Shown here: piece after piece, positions 1-6,536 of the stretch
How the letters are laid out: each line of letters begins with the position of its first letter
How positions within the stretch are numbered: the stretch's first letter is position 1
Assembly: GCA_030610025.1 (NCBI GenBank)
Contig: JAUWSP010000139.1
Span: forward strand, 1 to 7,062
Length of the DNA stretch: 7,062 bases
Source of the DNA: Acidobacteriota bacterium
GTDB taxonomy: Bacteria; Acidobacteriota; Thermoanaerobaculia; Multivoradales; JAHEKO01
Direction of reading: 5' to 3'
The notes under the pieces: generated by a model
What the model was told of the DNA's origin: nothing
The model's database searches: none
The model's input: the letters and a program-made list of their open reading frames with translations, nothing else
Translations under genes and position numbers: made by a program

Positions 1-3000
1 ACCTGCAGAAGAACAACTATCCACCCGGGATCCGCAGCACCTTGAGGGACCTGGTGACCTATCTGTGGGTCCAGATGTCGAGTAACACGGCCAACTGGAC
101 CGCCTCGGAGCTCAACGAGGTCTTCCGCCTGCCGTTCGAAGAGCTGCTGGAAGGCGATCCGGAGACGTTGCTGGAAGCGCTGGAGAGCCCGGACCGACAT
201 CCGCTCTTCAAGATGTCTGGCCTACTGGGTGACCTGGAAGCCTGGCACGCCAGCGAGGCGAGACCGGAGGCTTCTTTCGAAGCGCGACTCGAGAGATTGC
301 GCCGCCTTCAGGCGGCCTTCTCCAAGGCTCAGTTCGTCGAGGAGCGTCGGAGGATCCGCGACGATCTGCGGCGTCACCAGGAGCACCTGGGTCGGCGTTA
401 TCCCTGGTGGTCGATGGGTCAGTCCCAGCTCGCCGAGCTCATCAGGGCGAAGGACGAACCAGGCGCCCTGGCGGAGGCGAGAGATGTCGCGCTCGAAGGG
501 GCTCGATTCCACCACGATTCGATCGGTGCCCAACGCTGTCGGCGGCTGGTAGCGGAGATCGAGGCGCCGGACTACTCGCTCGTCGCCATGCAGAGTGACG
601 GGCCTCGCCGGCGTTCGATTCAGGTCGATCACCGCAACCTCGAAGCCCTGTATTTTCGGGCCTACAGGCTCGACGTCCTGGAGACCCTGGAGGCCAGCCG
701 GGACTACAACCTGCTTCCGGCCCAGCGTGAAGTGGACGAGATCGCGGAGAACGGCGTGCCGGTTGCGGAGTGGAAGGTCGAGCTCCCGCAAACTCCCGAC
801 TTTCGATCGCACACCACTTTTGTAGTAGCTCCGATGGAGAGGTCGGGTCTGTATGTCGTGGTGGCGTCCGCCCGAGAGGACTTCGGCGAAGCTCGCAATC
901 GTCGGATGGCGGTCAATCTGCTGATCACCGATATGGTGCTCGTGTCTCGGCGTCGGGACGATGCTCTGGAGGTCATTGTCCGCTCGGGTGAAGACGGACA
1001 GCGCCGGCCTGGAGTGGAAGTGGCGCTCTACCGGTTCGACTACAAACGGGGCCACCGAAGGGTCGCTTCCCGGACCACTGACGATTCCGGATCGACCTCG
1101 TTTCGCGTCAGCAGCCAGCGGTCGGAGAGTCACTTTCTGGTCGCTCAGCAGGCAGGGGACTACTCCCTGGATGCAAGGAGACTGTGGTTTGGCGAGCGAC
1201 AGCCGCCTCCCGAGACCTCTACATCGGCTCTGATCTATACCGACCGCAGTGTCTACCGCCCGCTGCAGGAAGTTCTCTGGAAAGTAGTGGGCTTTGAGCG
1301 GAACCCGGATGCCGACCGATTCCACACGCTGCCTCGAAGAAAAATGACGGTGGACCTGTTGGATTCCAATGGCGAATCGGTCGAGACGGTCGACGTCGAA
1401 ACCAATGAGTTCGGTACCGCTTCGGGCGCGTTCACGGTCCCCGCAGGGCGCCTCCTGGGGAGGTGGAGCCTGCAAACTTCGCTCGGTGGATGGAGTCAAG
1501 TGACGATCGAGGAGTACAAGCGGCCTACATTCGAAGTCACTCTGCTCGATCCGAAAGATCCAGTCCGTCTGAACCAGCCCGCCTCGCTCAGCGGCGAGGT
1601 GCGCTACTACTTCGGTCTGCCGGTGGTCACGGGCCAGGTGGCCTGGCATGTCAACCGGGTTCCTGTCTTTCCCCGTTGGATGAGCTGGTACCGGGGGTAT
1701 CCGACGACGGCGCCCGAGACGATCGCTTCAGGGACCTCTGAGCTCGATGCGGACGGCAGGTTCGAAATCTCGTTCCTTCCCGCTGCTGACGAAAGGTTGG
1801 CTGCTACTGCAGGCCTGTCCTACCGCTACGAGTTGACTGCGGCGGTTACCGATGAAGGAGGAGAGACCCGCTCCGCCGAGCGACGGTTTCGATTGGGGTT
1901 CGTCGCTGTCGAGGCCACCGTCGATTCCGCCAAGACGTTTTTCACGGCAGGTGACCGAGCCGAGATTCTGCTGGCCAGGATGGACCTGAATGGCGCCGGG
2001 CGTGCCGGCAGCGCCGAATGGAGGCTGACGGAAGTCGAGCAGCCTGTGGAAACCGTGGCTCCGGCGGAGATTCCCCGGCAGATACCGCTTGGCGATGAAG
2101 AACGATTCCGGACTGCAGGAGATCGGCTCCGCCCGCGCTGGGATGTGGGCTACTCGTTCGAGGCCGAGCTGGCGAGATGGCCCGATGGAGATGAGATCCG
2201 TCGCGGAACCGTCGAGCATGGTGACGACGGGTCTGCGTCGGTTCTGCTCGACGACCTGCCTCCCGGTGTCTACCGGCTGCATTACAGCACCGAGGATGAC
2301 TTCGGATCGACCTTCGAGACCCGCAGAGAACTTCTGGTGGTAGGAGAAGGGTTCGGGAGGCTCGAGCTGCCGGCGCTGCTGTTGGCCCAGCGTCAGAGCT
2401 CGGAGGTCGGCGAGACCTTGAAGGTCCTCGTGCACTCAGGGTTGGAGGACCAGGAGCTGTTGCTGGAGCTACAGAGTGCTGGCGAGACCATCGAGCAGCG
2501 AACGCTGCAATCGGGTGCCGAACCTGTCGTCCTGGAATTTCCTGTCGACAGCAGCCGCCGAGGGGGATTCAGCTTCCTGCTATCGACGCTGGTCGATTAC
2601 CAGTTCATCAGCTCGAGCCAGTCGATCTGGGTGCCCTGGGAGGATCGAGAGCTGCAGCTGAGCTTCAGTAGCTTTCGCGATCTCTTGAGGCCCGGAAGCC
2701 AGGAGACTTGGCGGGTCACGGTCTCCTCCTCCGATGGGCAGCAGCTCGAACGCGGCGCTGCCGAAGTCCTGGCCTTCATGTACGACCGGAGCCTGGACCT
2801 CTTCGCACCGCATGATCCACCGTCGGTGCTTTCCTTGTACCCGACGCGCACTGGCGCGACTCCTTTCCAGACGAGCCTCGGGAGTGCGAGAGCTGTCTGG
2901 CAGCAGAGCCCCGATTTCGTACGGCTCCCAGACTATCCCCACCTCCATGGCGACCAGCTCCGCTTCCTGGATGGGTACGGTATCGGCGGCCCGGGCAGGC

Positions 3001-5474
3001 GGCGAGGCCTTGCTTTGGCCGAGGCGGCGCCCGCGGCCTTGCGGGAGTCGGACGACGCCGAGCTGTCCTCCTTCGAGGAGGCAAGCAACATGGCGCCGGA
3101 GTCCCTCCCTGGTGAAGCCGGCGGCTCGGAGGAGGCTGGCGATGCCATCGAAGTCAGGAGCGAATTCTCAGAGACCGCTTTCTGGCATCCCCACCTGGTG
3201 GTCGAGGACGAAGGGGTCGTCTCTTTCGAGTTCACCGTTCCAGACTCGGTTACCCAGTGGAATGTCTGGCTGCACGCCCTGGACCGCGAATTGCGGGGTG
3301 GGTCACACCAGCGCCAGGTCCGCACGGTCAAAGAGCTCATGGTGCGTCCCTACCTGCCTCGCTTCCTGCGAGAAGGCGATCGGGTGGATCTGGCAGTGGT
3401 GGTGAACAACGCCGGGGACACGACCCTGAAGGGGAGGCTGGACTTCGAGATTCTCGAGCCGGCAGATGAGAGCAGCTTGAATGCCGACTTCGGGCTCGGG
3501 TCTTCCGACAGCCTGGGTATTCCTTTCTCGGTACCAGCAGGGGCTGGCACCCGCCTTCTTTTCCCGGTCACCGTGCCACCCAGAGTCGGCAACGTGGCTT
3601 TCAGGGTCACAGCGCGGGCTGGGGATTTCAGTGATGGAGAGCTTCGCCCCCTACCCATCCTTCCAGGTCGGATGCACTTGAGCCAGTCGCGCTTCGTCAC
3701 TCTTCGAGACGCCGATCGTCGGGAGATGAGCTTCGCCGAGCTGGTCGGTGAGGCAGACCCCTCGAGAATCGACGAGCAACTCGTCGTGACTCTCGACGCA
3801 CAACTCTTCTATAGCGTCCTTCAGGCGCTTCCCTATCTTGTGCAGTACCCGTACGAGTGCACGGAGCAGACCCTGAACAGGTTCCTGTCCACCGGTATCG
3901 TCTCGTCACTGTATGAGCGCTATCCAGCCGTGGCGAGGATGGCGAAGGAGATGTCCGACAGGCAGACCCGGCTCGAGACGTGGGACCAGGTCGATCCCAA
4001 TCGCAAGCTCGCCCTGGAAGAGACTCCCTGGCTGATCGAGGCGCAGGGTGGTGGGGGAGAGGATGCCCTCATCAACGTCCTGATGCCTCGCGTCGCAAAG
4101 GCTGAGCGCCAGGCGGCGCTGGCCAAGCTGGCCAAGACCCAGACGTCACTGGGTGGATTCCCGTGGTGGTCGGGAGGGCCGCCGTCGCCCTATATGACCC
4201 TCTACCTCCTGCAGGGATTCTCCCGGGCGCTGGAGTTCGGGATCGAAGTTCCGAAGGGCATGGTCGAAAATGGGTGGAGCTACCTGCACCGCCACTATCT
4301 GGACGAGATCGCCCCCCGGATGATGGACGAGGACTGTTGCTGGGAGTTCGTGACTTTCTTGAACTACGTCCTCTCCAGCTATCCGGACGAGTCCTGGACC
4401 GGGGGTCTGTTCAGTCAGGAAGAGCGCCGAGAGATGCTGGATTTCTCGTTCCGTCACTGGCGCGAGCACAGTCCGCTGCTCAAGAGCTCGCTGGCCCTGA
4501 CGCTGTCGAGGGCCGGTCGCGAGGCCGATGCCGAGCGGGTCTGGGAGAGTGTCATGGACTCGGCGAAGACATCGCCAGACGAGGGTACCTACTGGGCCCC
4601 GGAGGAGCGATCATGGCTTTGGTACAACGACACGATCGAAGGCCACGCACTGGCCCTACGCACCCTGACGGAATTGGACCCAGACGAGCCGCGTCGCGCG
4701 GGGCTTGTTCAATGGCTGCTGCTCAACAAGAAATTGAATCACTGGAAATCGACTCGAGCCACAGCCGAGGTGATCTATGCCCTGGCTCACTACCTCGAGC
4801 GTGAAGGGACCCTCGCCATCCGCGAAGAGGTGCATGTGGACATCGGTCGCCGCAGAGAAAGTCGAGTCTTCGAGCCCGACAAGTACACAGGGCGGAAGAA
4901 CCAGATCGTGATCCGGGGTGGCGAGATCGAGCCCGACTCCATGAGTACCATCGTCGTAGAAAAAGAGACCAAGGGCTTTCTGTTTGCTTCCGCCACCTGG
5001 AACTTCTCGACGGAGCGCCTACCTGAGAAGGCCGCAGGTGACTTCTTCTTCGTCGAGCGGCGCTATTTCAAGCGCCTGCACGACGGCAAGCAGTGGGTGC
5101 TCCAGCCACTGGAGGATGGGACGCGAATCGAGCCTGGAGACCAGGTCGAGGTCCAATTGTCTCTACGCAGTCGCCATGCTGCCGAGTATGTCCACCTGAG
5201 AGATCCGCGGGCGGCCGGCTTCGAGCCCGAATCGACCCGATCGGCCTATCGGTGGGAGCTCGGAATCGGCTGGTACGAGGAGGTTCGTGATAGCGGGTCC
5301 AACTTCTTTTTCGAGCTGTTGCCGGCTGGCGAATACACGTTTCGGTACCGCCTTCGAGCCAGTCTGGCCGGCACTTTCCGGGTTGCTCCGGCGACGGTTC
5401 AGAGCATGTACGCCCCCGAGTTCACTGCCTACTCGGCAGGGAATCTCATCGAAATCGAGGCGGCTGGTCATTGA
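1..5474 (+). CDS. Bacterial alpha-2-macroglobulin family protein (5' partial)
   Basis: Large envelope protein of the bacterial alpha-2-macroglobulin family, expected to trap proteases in the periplasm: cleavage of a bait segment exposes a reactive thioester that binds the attacker covalently. Residues here count from the TTG at 42. Seen: an MG2-type segment from about residue 396 (LIYTDRSVYRP), MG3-like sequence near 500-560, a bait-region domain from about 771, a low-complexity linker at 982-1040, an A2M/MG7 domain from about 1042 (FSETAFW), the thioester motif CTEQ at 1273-1276 inside YPYECTEQT, an alpha-toroid thioester domain to about 1600 (GGFPWWSGG; LNHWKSTRATAE), and a receptor-binding-like C-terminus to residue 1810 (RAAGFEP, MYAPEFT). 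The frame has no stop back to base 3, and codons 3-41 (NNYPPGIRST when read on from there) look like family sequence, so the TTG at 42 is not the start. The true start and signal peptide lie left of the window. Family assignment is very secure; the protease-trap role is inferred from characterised relatives. The gene ends 36 bases from a convergent peptidase gene. Confidence 0.96.
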   Translation, partial: LQKNNYPPGIRSTLRDLVTYLWVQMSSNTANWTASELNEVFRLPFEELLEGDPETLLEALESPDRHPLFKMSGLLGDLEAWHASEARPEASFEARLERLRRLQAAFSKAQFVEERRRIRDDLRRHQEHLGRRYPWWSMGQSQLAELIRAKDEPGALAEARDVALEGARFHHDSIGAQRCRRLVAEIEAPDYSLVAMQSDGPRRRSIQVDHRNLEALYFRAYRLDVLETLEASRDYNLLPAQREVDEIAENGVPVAEWKVELPQTPDFRSHTTFVVAPMERSGLYVVVASAREDFGEARNRRMAVNLLITDMVLVSRRRDDALEVIVRSGEDGQRRPGVEVALYRFDYKRGHRRVASRTTDDSGSTSFRVSSQRSESHFLVAQQAGDYSLDARRLWFGERQPPPETSTSALIYTDRSVYRPLQEVLWKVVGFERNPDADRFHTLPRRKMTVDLLDSNGESVETVDVETNEFGTASGAFTVPAGRLLGRWSLQTSLGGWSQVTIEEYKRPTFEVTLLDPKDPVRLNQPASLSGEVRYYFGLPVVTGQVAWHVNRVPVFPRWMSWYRGYPTTAPETIASGTSELDADGRFEISFLPAADERLAATAGLSYRYELTAAVTDEGGETRSAERRFRLGFVAVEATVDSAKTFFTAGDRAEILLARMDLNGAGRAGSAEWRLTEVEQPVETVAPAEIPRQIPLGDEERFRTAGDRLRPRWDVGYSFEAELARWPDGDEIRRGTVEHGDDGSASVLLDDLPPGVYRLHYSTEDDFGSTFETRRELLVVGEGFGRLELPALLLAQRQSSEVGETLKVLVHSGLEDQELLLELQSAGETIEQRTLQSGAEPVVLEFPVDSSRRGGFSFLLSTLVDYQFISSSQSIWVPWEDRELQLSFSSFRDLLRPGSQETWRVTVSSSDGQQLERGAAEVLAFMYDRSLDLFAPHDPPSVLSLYPTRTGATPFQTSLGSARAVWQQSPDFVRLPDYPHLHGDQLRFLDGYGIGGPGRRRGLALAEAAPAALRESDDAELSSFEEASNMAPESLPGEAGGSEEAGDAIEVRSEFSETAFWHPHLVVEDEGVVSFEFTVPDSVTQWNVWLHALDRELRGGSHQRQVRTVKELMVRPYLPRFLREGDRVDLAVVVNNAGDTTLKGRLDFEILEPADESSLNADFGLGSSDSLGIPFSVPAGAGTRLLFPVTVPPRVGNVAFRVTARAGDFSDGELRPLPILPGRMHLSQSRFVTLRDADRREMSFAELVGEADPSRIDEQLVVTLDAQLFYSVLQALPYLVQYPYECTEQTLNRFLSTGIVSSLYERYPAVARMAKEMSDRQTRLETWDQVDPNRKLALEETPWLIEAQGGGGEDALINVLMPRVAKAERQAALAKLAKTQTSLGGFPWWSGGPPSPYMTLYLLQGFSRALEFGIEVPKGMVENGWSYLHRHYLDEIAPRMMDEDCCWEFVTFLNYVLSSYPDESWTGGLFSQEERREMLDFSFRHWREHSPLLKSSLALTLSRAGREADAERVWESVMDSAKTSPDEGTYWAPEERSWLWYNDTIEGHALALRTLTELDPDEPRRAGLVQWLLLNKKLNHWKSTRATAEVIYALAHYLEREGTLAIREEVHVDIGRRRESRVFEPDKYTGRKNQIVIRGGEIEPDSMSTIVVEKETKGFLFASATWNFSTERLPEKAAGDFFFVERRYFKRLHDGKQWVLQPLEDGTRIEPGDQVEVQLSLRSRHAAEYVHLRDPRAAGFEPESTRSAYRWELGIGWYEEVRDSGSNFFFELLPAGEYTFRYRLRASLAGTFRVAPATVQSMYAPEFTAYSAGNLIEIEAAGH
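2985..3161 (+). other. Low-complexity bait-like linker within the A2M protein
   Basis: Residues about 982-1040 (counted from the TTG at 42) form a Gly/Ala/Glu/Ser-rich, probably disordered stretch between the bait-region domain and the A2M/MG7 domain. It opens with a basic cluster (GGPGRRRG), passes through an alanine-rich part, and ends in an acidic part (EEAGDAIE) before the conserved FSETAFW. Position and composition fit the exposed segment that proteases cut in this family. Assignment as the bait is inference; the composition is read directly. Confidence 0.6.
3858..3869 (+). other. Thioester motif CTEQ of the A2M protein
   Basis: These four codons encode Cys-Thr-Glu-Gln within YPYECTEQT, the Cys-X-Glu-Gln motif whose Cys and Gln side chains form the internal beta-cysteinyl-gamma-glutamyl thioester of complement C3, alpha-2-macroglobulin and their bacterial relatives. 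Both bond-forming residues are present, so this copy is expected to be a covalent trap and not one of the family members that have lost the thioester. Confidence 0.93.
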
Positions 5475-5475
5475 G

Positions 5476-5497
5476 GCCGACGCCGGGATGGGTCGGC
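5476..5497. terminator. Inverted repeat between convergent genes, possible weak terminator
   Basis: GCCGAC at 5476-5481 pairs perfectly with GTCGGC at 5492-5497 around a 10-base loop. It sits in the 36-base gap between the stop codons of the A2M gene and the convergent LysM peptidase gene, where a two-way terminator would be expected. No T-tract follows on either strand, so it is not a classical intrinsic terminator; it may only be a chance six-base repeat in GC-rich DNA. Confidence 0.25.
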
Positions 5498-5510
5498 AGG
5501 GGCTTGCTGC

Positions 5511-6293
5511 TCAGCGACTGCCCGTGGAAGGCAGTCTGAGCACCTGGCCCTCGAAGATACGACTGGACCGCAGGCCGTTCATCTCCTTGACCGCGAGGAC
5601 ATCGGTGTTGTGGCGCTTGGCGATCTTCCACAGGGTGTCGCCCCGTGTTACCTGATAGTGGGTACGCCGACCGGCCTCCAGGATCTCAGCTCCTTGCTGC
5701 CGGTACTGTGAGGGAAACAGCGCCACATGGTAGTGCTGGGGGTGCCACTCCAGCATCGCGTCCAGGACGCCGTTGACCTCCAGGGTCAGGAGGGTATCGG
5801 CCATCCATCGACGGCAGTTCCGATTCCAGCTGCGCCTCATATCGACCGCCATGCCCGCCTGGTGCACCGAGAGTTTGGAGGCATTTCGCGGTTGCCGGTT
5901 GGTGGGACGGGTCAGACTGGTGACCACCAACTCTTCGCCGCAGGCCTCGTGGTACTTCTCGGCCAGCAGCTCGATGAAGTTCTTGACCTCTGGCCGGGTG
6001 AAGGGGAAGGAGACCTCCTTGAGAATGAAGTGCTCGTTTCCCTCCACCGACGTCAGCTGTCCCCTCTCGACCGCCTCGTAGACATCCCTGGGAGTGCTGA
6101 AATACACGAAGCCATGGCGCTCGGCCTGTTTGTTCTGCAGCGCCATGGAATCGGCGTTGGCTTGCAGGTTCTGGGCTGCGGCCGGGCCTGGAGTCGCCAG
6201 CAGGACCAGCAGACCGAGGGCGAGGGTCGAGCCCGCTACCGTCAATCGCCCGAGGGGATAGCGTTCGGTCGAGCACTGAGCTGATCGATTCAT
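5511..6293 (-). CDS. Secreted LAS-type zinc peptidase (M15/DUF5715-like) with C-terminal LysM domain
   Basis: A 260-residue exported protein that probably hydrolyses peptidoglycan peptides. Residues 1-40 form a signal peptide: a basic start, a hydrophobic core at about 17-34 (LTVAGSTLALGLLVLLA) and a likely cut after AAA at 38-40. The catalytic part, about 85-195, carries the LAS-family metal signature: SVHQAGMAVD gives His144 and Asp151 (HxxxxxxD), and HPQHYHV gives His187-x-His189 (HxH), so three zinc ligands plus the catalytic His are present. LVVTSLTRP at 122-130 resembles the strand before the first motif in M15/DUF5715-like proteins. Cys118 and Cys160 could form a disulfide. Residues 211-256 are one LysM domain (YQVTRGDTLWKIAKRHN, then VKEMNGL), which binds the glycan chain. 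The ATG at 6293 is chosen because it gives a complete signal peptide; no clear Shine-Dalgarno sequence precedes it. Whether it acts as a D,D- or L,D-peptidase, carboxy- or endo-, cannot be read from the sequence. It converges on the A2M gene and diverges from the GT-C-like gene. Confidence 0.9.
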   Translation of the reverse strand: MNRSAQCSTERYPLGRLTVAGSTLALGLLVLLATPGPAAAQNLQANADSMALQNKQAERHGFVYFSTPRDVYEAVERGQLTSVEGNEHFILKEVSFPFTRPEVKNFIELLAEKYHEACGEELVVTSLTRPTNRQPRNASKLSVHQAGMAVDMRRSWNRNCRRWMADTLLTLEVNGVLDAMLEWHPQHYHVALFPSQYRQQGAEILEAGRRTHYQVTRGDTLWKIAKRHNTDVLAVKEMNGLRSSRIFEGQVLRLPSTGSR

Positions 6294-6363
6294 GGTTCGG
6301 CGATGTGGTTTGTTGCGGTCCCGAGCCGGCTAGAAAACCTGGTATCGGGCTGACGTCTGAAGA

Positions 6364-6372
6364 CCCCCCCCC
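6364..6372. repeat. C9 homopolymer tract
   Basis: Nine consecutive C residues on the plus strand (G9 in the minus-strand transcript). If the candidate minus-strand promoter is right, the run falls about 10-18 bases downstream of its transcription start, in the leader of the LysM peptidase mRNA. Runs of this kind are prone to slippage in replication, and also to length errors in sequencing. Confidence 0.8.
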
Positions 6373-6388
6373 GAGGTATCGATGACCG

Positions 6389-6419
6389 ACTATACAATAC
6401 CCGCCACGACTGTCGTCAA
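6389..6419 (-). promoter_or_regulatory. Candidate sigma-70-type promoter for the LysM peptidase gene
   Basis: Read on the minus strand, TTGACG (6419-6414, 5 of 6 to the -35 consensus) is followed by a 19-base spacer and TATAGT (6394-6389, 5 of 6 to the -10 consensus). Transcription would begin near 6382 and leave a leader of about 90 bases. Both boxes are good, but the spacer is two bases longer than the optimum, and the host's promoter preferences are unknown. Confidence 0.35.
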
Positions 6420-6449
6420 TACTGAAGTTCACACCGGCGCCATTTGCTG

Positions 6450-6464
6450 GGCGGCCGGGCCGCC
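6450..6464. repeat. Compact GC-rich hairpin upstream of the GT-C-like gene
   Basis: GGCGGC (6450-6455) and GCCGCC (6459-6464) form a perfect 6-bp stem with a 3-base CGG loop. There is no T-run on either side, so it is not an intrinsic terminator. It lies about 70 bases before the GT-C-like start codon and could be an operator-like site or chance in GC-rich DNA. Confidence 0.3.
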
Positions 6465-6536
6465 TATACACTGCCTTCAACGAACGAGACTCTCTCCCGG
6501 TCCAGGCGGATACGGGGAAGACCGAGCCTCCTCATC

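Larger units (their letters stand above)
6294..6536. other. Divergent intergenic region between the LysM peptidase and GT-C-like genes
   Basis: This 243-base stretch has no ORF that looks like a gene. It should hold the promoters of both flanking genes. Contents seen: a candidate minus-strand promoter (6389-6419), a C9 run (6364-6372), a short direct repeat GGTATCG at 6341-6347 and 6375-6381, and a GC-rich hairpin (6450-6464). For the plus-strand gene only a weak promoter guess is available: TTGCTG at 6444-6449, a 17-base spacer, and TACACT at 6467-6472. Confidence 0.6.

Noticed and set aside
222..1649. 475-codon open frame on the minus strand within the A2M gene
   Set aside because: It is fully antisense to well-conserved A2M coding sequence and has a translation rich in Arg, His and Pro with no domain or signal. 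Long antisense frames are expected where codons are GC-rich in the third position.
1728..2435. 235-codon minus-strand open frame
   Set aside because: Another antisense shadow of the A2M gene with no recognisable motif.
2734..3405. 223-codon plus-strand frame overlapping the A2M gene
   Set aside because: Ser/Arg-rich out-of-frame translation across the linker and MG7 domain; the A2M frame there carries clear family motifs.
4163..4804. 213-codon plus-strand frame within the thioester domain region
   Set aside because: Out-of-frame shadow; the true frame shows conserved thioester-domain motifs throughout.
5727..6284. 185-codon plus-strand frame opposite the LysM peptidase gene
   Set aside because: Antisense shadow of a clearly coding gene; no domain recognised.
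6341..6381. Direct repeat GGTATCG at 6341-6347 and 6375-6381 as a regulator site
   Set aside because: Only seven bases, 34 bases apart from start to start, without symmetry; too weak to call as an operator from sequence alone.
6393..6398. TACAAT on the plus strand as a -10 box for the GT-C-like gene
   Set aside because: No acceptable -35 element lies 16-19 bases upstream, and the same bases overlap the better minus-strand -10 box.
5686..6480. 264-codon minus-strand frame overlapping the LysM peptidase gene
   Set aside because: Gly/Arg/Pro-rich with no signal peptide or motifs; the other minus-strand frame encodes the signal peptide, zinc motifs and LysM.
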